Part shown: in pieces, positions 62,650-64,000 of the stretch
How positions within the stretch are numbered: position 1 is the stretch's first letter
Layout of the letters: every line of letters begins with the position of its first letter
Assembly (NCBI GenBank): GCA_016719755.1
Contig: JADJYM010000012.1
Location: forward strand, 377,001-441,000
DNA: 64,000 nucleotides
Reading direction: 5' to 3'
Origin: Novosphingobium sp.
GTDB taxonomy: Bacteria > Pseudomonadota > Alphaproteobacteria > Sphingomonadales > Sphingomonadaceae
Notes under the pieces: model-generated
What the model was told of the DNA's origin: nothing
The model's input: the letters and a program-made list of their open reading frames with translations, nothing else
The model's database searches: none
Program-made: the position numbers and the translations under genes

Positions 62650-63702
62650 ATGCAATTCTTCGACGAAAGCCTGCTGCCCGAAAACCAGGATCCGCTGGTC
62701 ATTCAGGTCGCGCCCTATGCTCCCAGCTTCATGCCGCAGGACAGCGACGACATTCCGGTCAGCTTTGCCGAGCAGGTCCAGAAGGCGGTCGATTGCTACA
62801 ACGCGGGGGCGACCGTGCTGCACGTCCACGTGCGCGAGCCCGACGGCAAGGGATCGAAGGACCTCGACCGGTTCAACGAGATGCTCGACCGGCTGCGCAC
62901 TGCTGTGCCCGATATGGTCCTTCAGGTCGGCGGCTCGATCAGCTTTGCGCCCAAGAGCGATAGCGCCGCGGCTGAATGGCTGGATGACGACACCCGCCAC
63001 ATGCTCGCCGATCTCAAGCCGGCGCCCGATCAGGTCACCATGGTGGTCAACACCAACCAGATGAACGTGATGGAACTGATCACCGAGGAAGACGCCGGCG
63101 GCACCACGATGTGGGATGACTACCGCGAAGCCTATACCGAGATGTATTACGACGGTGGGCCGAAGTTCATGAAGGAACACATGAAGCGGCTGACCGCATC
63201 CGGCATCCAGACCCACTTCCAGATCGGCTGCGCGCGCGATCTGGAAACGGTCGAGCGGCTGGTCCGCGCCGGACATTACATGGGGCCGCTGGTGTGCAAC
63301 TGGGTGGCAATCGGCGGCGGGCACGATGGCCCCAATCCGCGCAACCTGATGGAATTCATCAACCGCCTGCCGCAGAATGCGGTCTGCACGGTCGAAGGCC
63401 TGATGCGCAGCATGTACCCGCTGATCACCATGGGCATCGCCATGGGCCTGCACGTGCGTGTCGGGCAGGAAGACAACCTGTGGGGCCGCAAGGGCGAGCG
63501 CGCCACCTCTGTCCAGCAGATCGAAAAGGCGGTGCGGATCTCGGAAGAACTGTGGCGCCCGATTGCCACCGGCCGGGAAGCCCGCGAGATCTACCAGATC
63601 GGCACTTTCTATTCGAGCGTCGAGGAAACGCTGGAAAAGAACGGCTGGCTGCCCGGGGCTCGTCCCGGTCGCCGCTGGCCCCGGCTTAGCGCCGCCGCGT
63701 GA
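62650..63702 (+). CDS. BKACE (beta-keto acid cleavage enzyme), paralogue 2
   Basis: A 350-aa BKACE-family zinc enzyme, closely parallel to the one at 36459-37517 through nearly its whole length (LLPENQDPLVIQVAPYAP, QKAVDCYNAGATVLHVHVRE, QVGGSISFAP, AREIYQIGTFYSS). The zinc motif HVHVRE is present. Differences concentrate in the substrate-side loops and after residue 340. Strong GGAGAG ribosome site. Neighbours (TauD-like, hydrolase) suggest a separate pathway. The hydrolase start overlaps its stop (GTGA). Confidence 0.93.
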   Translation: MQFFDESLLPENQDPLVIQVAPYAPSFMPQDSDDIPVSFAEQVQKAVDCYNAGATVLHVHVREPDGKGSKDLDRFNEMLDRLRTAVPDMVLQVGGSISFAPKSDSAAAEWLDDDTRHMLADLKPAPDQVTMVVNTNQMNVMELITEEDAGGTTMWDDYREAYTEMYYDGGPKFMKEHMKRLTASGIQTHFQIGCARDLETVERLVRAGHYMGPLVCNWVAIGGGHDGPNPRNLMEFINRLPQNAVCTVEGLMRSMYPLITMGIAMGLHVRVGQEDNLWGRKGERATSVQQIEKAVRISEELWRPIATGREAREIYQIGTFYSSVEETLEKNGWLPGARPGRRWPRLSAAA

Positions 63703-64000
63703 CGGCAACCGTTCTCTTCGTTCCCGGCCTCAGGGACCATGTCGAGGACCACTGGCAGACCCACGCCGCCCGGGCCTTTCCCGGATCGGTCACGGTCGAG
63801 CCGCTGACCACCGACCGCCTCTCGCGCAGCGCGCGGGTCGCGGCGGTGGATGCGGCCTTGCAGGCGATTGCCGGGGAAGTGGTCATCGTTGCCCATTCCG
63901 CCGGATGCCTGATGGTCGCGCACTGGGCCAAGGCACCCACCCGGCAGGTGAAGGCGGCGCTGCTTGTCACGCCGGCCGATGTCGAACATCCGCTGCCGCA
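63699..64000 (+). CDS. RBBP9/YdeN-like serine hydrolase, 3' end beyond window
   Basis: Starts with GTG at 63699 inside the BKACE stop (GTGA). The 100 residues in the window begin VLFVPGLRDHVEDHWQTH, the RBBP9/YdeN alpha/beta hydrolase signature, and include the nucleophile elbow IVAHSAGCLM (serine near residue 68) and LLVTPADVEHP. The catalytic acid and histidine lie beyond the window. It probably hydrolyses an ester or thioester in the same pathway as BKACE 2. Confidence 0.8.
   Translation, partial: MTATVLFVPGLRDHVEDHWQTHAARAFPGSVTVEPLTTDRLSRSARVAAVDAALQAIAGEVVIVAHSAGCLMVAHWAKAPTRQVKAALLVTPADVEHPLP

Overview
The window looks like chromosomal DNA of a high-GC alphaproteobacterium, most likely a sphingomonad (Novosphingobium/Sphingobium type). 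This rests on product types (extradiol-type aromatic cleavage cassette, carotenoid/lignostilbene-type oxygenase, PobA, paired BKACE enzymes, DcaP-like porin), strong GC bias at third positions, and densely packed genes with ATGA or GTGA overlaps. No rRNA, tRNA or CRISPR array was seen. Taxonomy is an inference from content, not from a marker gene.

Layout. 1-2.2 kb: end of a PPK2 polyphosphate kinase, a large nested inverted repeat, a GlsB-type membrane protein, and an AT-richer patch with small ORFs. 2.2-6.3 kb: class I ribonucleotide reductase (nrdA, nrdB) with two small membrane-protein genes between them; two NrdR-like boxes 32 bp apart precede nrdA. 6.3-7.7 kb: an HNH endonuclease back-to-back with a zinc-ribbon protein, probably acquired. 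7.8-11.1 kb: small envelope and membrane proteins and a short-chain dehydrogenase. 11.1-15.3 kb: nucleotide-sugar genes (wecC, wecB, UDP-glucuronate epimerase-like) and dcd. 15.3-27.8 kb: catabolic region with acyl-CoA dehydrogenase, saccharopine-dehydrogenase-like protein, limonene-epoxide-hydrolase-like enzyme, MFS transporter, a TetR-controlled hydroxylase/extradiol dioxygenase/FAH-hydrolase cassette, an aminotransferase, a second TetR unit and a FadH-like reductase. 27.8-33.4 kb: chrA and a four-gene overlapping block of two histidine kinases and two response regulators. 33.5-35.6 kb: three exported proteins. 35.6-39.0 kb: a BKACE/SDR/CMD operon opposite an AraC regulator. 39.0-43.7 kb: a divergent PEP carboxylase homologue, HU and PobA. 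43.7-50.3 kb: sulfide:quinone reductase, DUF2892 protein, rhodanese, an RND efflux pair and a cysteine-bearing ArsR repressor, read as one sulfide-response module. 50.3-56.3 kb: a CrbS/CrbR-like acetate two-component system with acs.

56.4-61.8 kb is a scar region. A DcaP-like porin loses its 3' end near 57,233. It is followed by a TetR/carotenoid-oxygenase unit of less GC-biased composition, then a complete IS1380-family element (59,951-61,622) flanked by TTAA on both sides, then the 3' end of a quinone oxidoreductase gene. The DNA on the two sides of the IS belongs to different genes, which points to recombination between IS copies or to a composite insertion. 61.8-64 kb continues with a TauD-like dioxygenase, a second BKACE paralogue and the start of an RBBP9/YdeN-like hydrolase cut by the window edge.

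The best candidates for less-described biology are the sulfide module with its 34-bp dyad, the CrbSR-acs locus with twin GACCATGGTC palindromes shared with a DcaP-type porin, the paired BKACE operons, the motif-poor PEP carboxylase and the IS-linked gene fusion site.
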